From assembly GCA_045601325.1 (NCBI GenBank), contig JAZRZI010000029.1, forward strand, positions 1 to 64,000: a DNA stretch of 64,000 nucleotides, in the 5' to 3' direction. Below, piece after piece: positions 62,840 to 64,000 of the stretch (position 1 is the first letter of the stretch; the number at the start of each line of letters is the position of its first letter). The stretch comes from JAZRZI01 sp045601325. GTDB taxonomy: Bacteria; Bacillota_I; Bacilli_A; RFN20; CAG-826. Below the pieces are notes generated by a model that ran no database searches, was not told the DNA's origin, and saw nothing but the letters and a program-made list of their open reading frames with translations. Made by a program: the position numbers and the translations under genes.

Positions 62840-62866
62840 AGAAACAATTTTGTTTGTTTCTTTTTT
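62840..62866 (+). terminator. Terminator after the decayed SGNH gene
   Basis: AGAAACA (62840-62846) pairs with TGTTTCT and is followed by a T-run. Confidence 0.7.
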
Positions 62867-62871
62867 ATTGA

Positions 62872-62889
62872 ACGCGCGTGTGATACTAT
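62872..62889 (+). promoter_or_regulatory. Leaderless promoter of the dCMP deaminase gene with a CG palindrome
   Basis: ACGCGCGT (62872-62879) is palindromic and lies just upstream of an extended -10, TGATACTAT (62881-62889). ATG is at 62896, the expected transcription start. No RBS is present. Confidence 0.5.
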
Positions 62890-62895
62890 ATTGCC

Positions 62896-63369
62896 ATGAG
62901 CACTAATATTATTAACTGGGATGAGTACTTCATGGGTATTGCAGTACTATCATCATTACGCAGTAAAGATCCTAATACCCAAGTAGGAGCATGTATTGCT
63001 GATAGTGAACACAAAGTTGTTTCTATTGGCTATAATGGCATGCCACGTCACTGTGATGAACATGAGCTTTCATGGAACAAGGGAGAAGGGCTTGATTCCA
63101 AGTATTTATATGTTTGTCACGCTGAATTTAATGCTATTTTAAACACACGTGATGGCACAGCTTTAAAGGGTTGCACAATTTATGTCACTTTATTCCCTTG
63201 CAATGAATGCGCTAAAGCTATCATTCAAACAGGTATTAAAGAAGTTGTCTATGTTTCTAACAAATATAAAGACCAAGTAACTACTCAAGCATCCGCAAAG
63301 ATGCTCGAATTAGCGGGTGTTAAAACAAGACAATATGAAGGTAAACTTCCTGAAATTAGTTATAAATAG
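62896..63369 (+). CDS. Deoxycytidylate (dCMP) deaminase
   Basis: A 157-residue zinc deaminase. The N-terminal WDEYFMGIAVLSSLRSKDPN and GYNGMP are typical of the ComEB family. The zinc and catalytic residues are CHAEFNAI (His and Glu) and PCNECAK (two Cys). It converts dCMP to dUMP, the precursor for thymidylate. folD begins 3 nt later, giving the folate cofactor for the same pathway. Confidence 0.93.
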   Translation: MSTNIINWDEYFMGIAVLSSLRSKDPNTQVGACIADSEHKVVSIGYNGMPRHCDEHELSWNKGEGLDSKYLYVCHAEFNAILNTRDGTALKGCTIYVTLFPCNECAKAIIQTGIKEVVYVSNKYKDQVTTQASAKMLELAGVKTRQYEGKLPEISYK

Positions 63370-63371
63370 TT

Positions 63372-64000
63372 ATGACACCAAAAGAATACGTCGCAGCAAG
63401 AAAAGAAGAAATTAAGGAACTTGTTTCCAAAATGGAAAGAGTCCCATCTTTAACTATCGTTCAACTTAATGAAGATGCTGCTAGTAACGCATATGTTAAA
63501 GGCAAATTAAAAGACGCTGAATATTTAGGCATCAATGCTAGATTACTTAAGCTTCCTATCGAAACTAGTGAAGATGAATTAATGAAAGTAATCGATCAAT
63601 TAAATCATGATGATACAGTGGATGGCTTTATTGTTCAAATGCCACTTCCAAATGGCATAGATGAAGAAAAAGTTAAGCTTGCTGTTGCGCCTAGTAAAGA
63701 TGTTGATGGCTTCCATCCATTAAGTGCTTTATTTCCATGCACACCTAAAGGCGTTATGAACTATTTACATCATGAAAACGTGGAAATCAAAGGTAAAAAC
63801 GCAGTTGTTTTAGGCAGAAGTAATATCGTTGGCAAACCAATGGCAAAGCTTTTACTTAAGGATTCCGCTAATGTGACAGTTCTCCATAGCAAGACAACTT
63901 TTGAAGATATGTCCTGGTATATTGCTCATGCAGATATTATTGTTGTAGCGATTGGGAAACAACATTTCTTAGATAATAGATTTACTTATAAGAAAGATGC
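63372..64000 (+). CDS. folD: Methylenetetrahydrofolate dehydrogenase/cyclohydrolase (partial)
   Basis: The frame starts at ATG 63372 and runs off the window after 209 codons. FolD landmarks are AYVKGKLKDAEYLGI (catalytic Lys), GFIVQMPLP, PSKDVDGFHP, GRSNIVGKPM (NADP-binding loop) and VTVLHSKT. It interconverts methylene-, methenyl- and formyl-tetrahydrofolate in the cytoplasm. Linked to the dCMP deaminase gene, it would supply methylene-THF for thymidylate synthesis. Confidence 0.93.
   Translation, partial: MTPKEYVAARKEEIKELVSKMERVPSLTIVQLNEDAASNAYVKGKLKDAEYLGINARLLKLPIETSEDELMKVIDQLNHDDTVDGFIVQMPLPNGIDEEKVKLAVAPSKDVDGFHPLSALFPCTPKGVMNYLHHENVEIKGKNAVVLGRSNIVGKPMAKLLLKDSANVTVLHSKTTFEDMSWYIAHADIIVVAIGKQHFLDNRFTYKKD

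Noticed and set aside
1..64000. Mycoplasma-type genetic code (TGA as Trp)
   Set aside because: Full-length proteins use TGG for Trp, and TGA ends the Lgt-like gene, the PIN toxin and the GH106 remnant.
1..64000. CRISPR arrays, tRNA, rRNA or insertion sequences
   Set aside because: No regularly spaced repeats, cloverleaf sequence, rRNA segment or transposase was found by reading.

Overview
The window is AT-rich, densely packed bacterial DNA. TGA is read as a stop: the Lgt-like gene, the PIN toxin and the GH106 remnant end in it, and tryptophan is TGG. There are many lipoproteins and surface proteins with C-terminal membrane anchors, an oxygen-sensitive class III ribonucleotide reductase, and many plant-polysaccharide enzymes. 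Together these suggest an uncultured anaerobic low-GC Firmicutes relative (Bacilli/Erysipelotrichia-like, near the Mollicutes) from an animal gut. This placement is an inference; no rRNA or tRNA gene is present.

Layout. 1-4.6 kb: end of a surface protein, an overlapping Lgt-like / CPBP-protease pair on the minus strand, and a Sel1-repeat protein. 4.6-8.7 kb: a WYL regulator with an apparent frameshift near its end and a four-module secreted jelly-roll protein. 8.8-19.2 kb: a pectin-type glycan region with GH28, two DUF6273-like lipoproteins, an AraC regulator, an SGNH esterase, a GH78-like enzyme, an M6-like metalloprotease lipoprotein and a GH29 fucosidase. 19.3-25.7 kb: a COG3586 protein that has lost its nuclease residues, a membrane-anchored metallo-beta-lactamase-fold protein, and a lipoprotein pair duplicated as A-B-A'-B'. 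25.7-30.1 kb: NrdD fused to a redoxin, a thioredoxin-reductase-like flavoprotein, and a RelB/PIN toxin-antitoxin pair. 30.1-42.5 kb: minus-strand genes for very large surface proteins, two of them with secreted tyrosine-phosphatase domains. 42.7-60 kb: a second glycan locus with a serine hydrolase, a GH106 remnant, a GH43-like enzyme, a carbohydrate ABC transporter with ATPase, DUF624-like protein and AraC regulator, a surface glycan-binding protein, a clan-A glycosidase lipoprotein and an intact GH106-like enzyme. 60-64 kb: an XRE / ADP-ribosyltransferase-like toxin-antitoxin operon, NrdG, a decayed SGNH gene, dCMP deaminase and the start of FolD.

How the genes work together. The GH28, GH78, GH106, GH43, GH29 and SGNH enzymes with the DUF624/ABC transporter fit uptake of pectin (rhamnogalacturonan-like) oligosaccharides. 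Surface proteins and lipoproteins would bind and trim glycans, the ABC system would import them, and the signal-peptide-less hydrolases would finish them in the cytoplasm. NrdD, NrdG, the TrxB-like protein, dCMP deaminase and FolD make up an anaerobic deoxynucleotide and thymidylate supply.

The most interesting lead is a possible surface-sorting system. Three giant surface proteins end in a Ser/Gly-Gly-Cys-Gly/Lys-Gly motif, then a transmembrane helix and basic residues. The same window holds an operon of a divergent Lgt paralogue and a CPBP-family glutamic intramembrane protease. CPBP proteases are the proposed sorting enzymes for the Cys-containing MYXO-CTERM signal, so a lipidation-plus-cleavage route for these proteins is a testable hypothesis. 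Other leads are a recurring uncharacterised helical module next to C-terminal anchors, the NrdD-redoxin fusion beside a TrxB lacking the NADPH-phosphate motif, and several likely leaderless transcripts.
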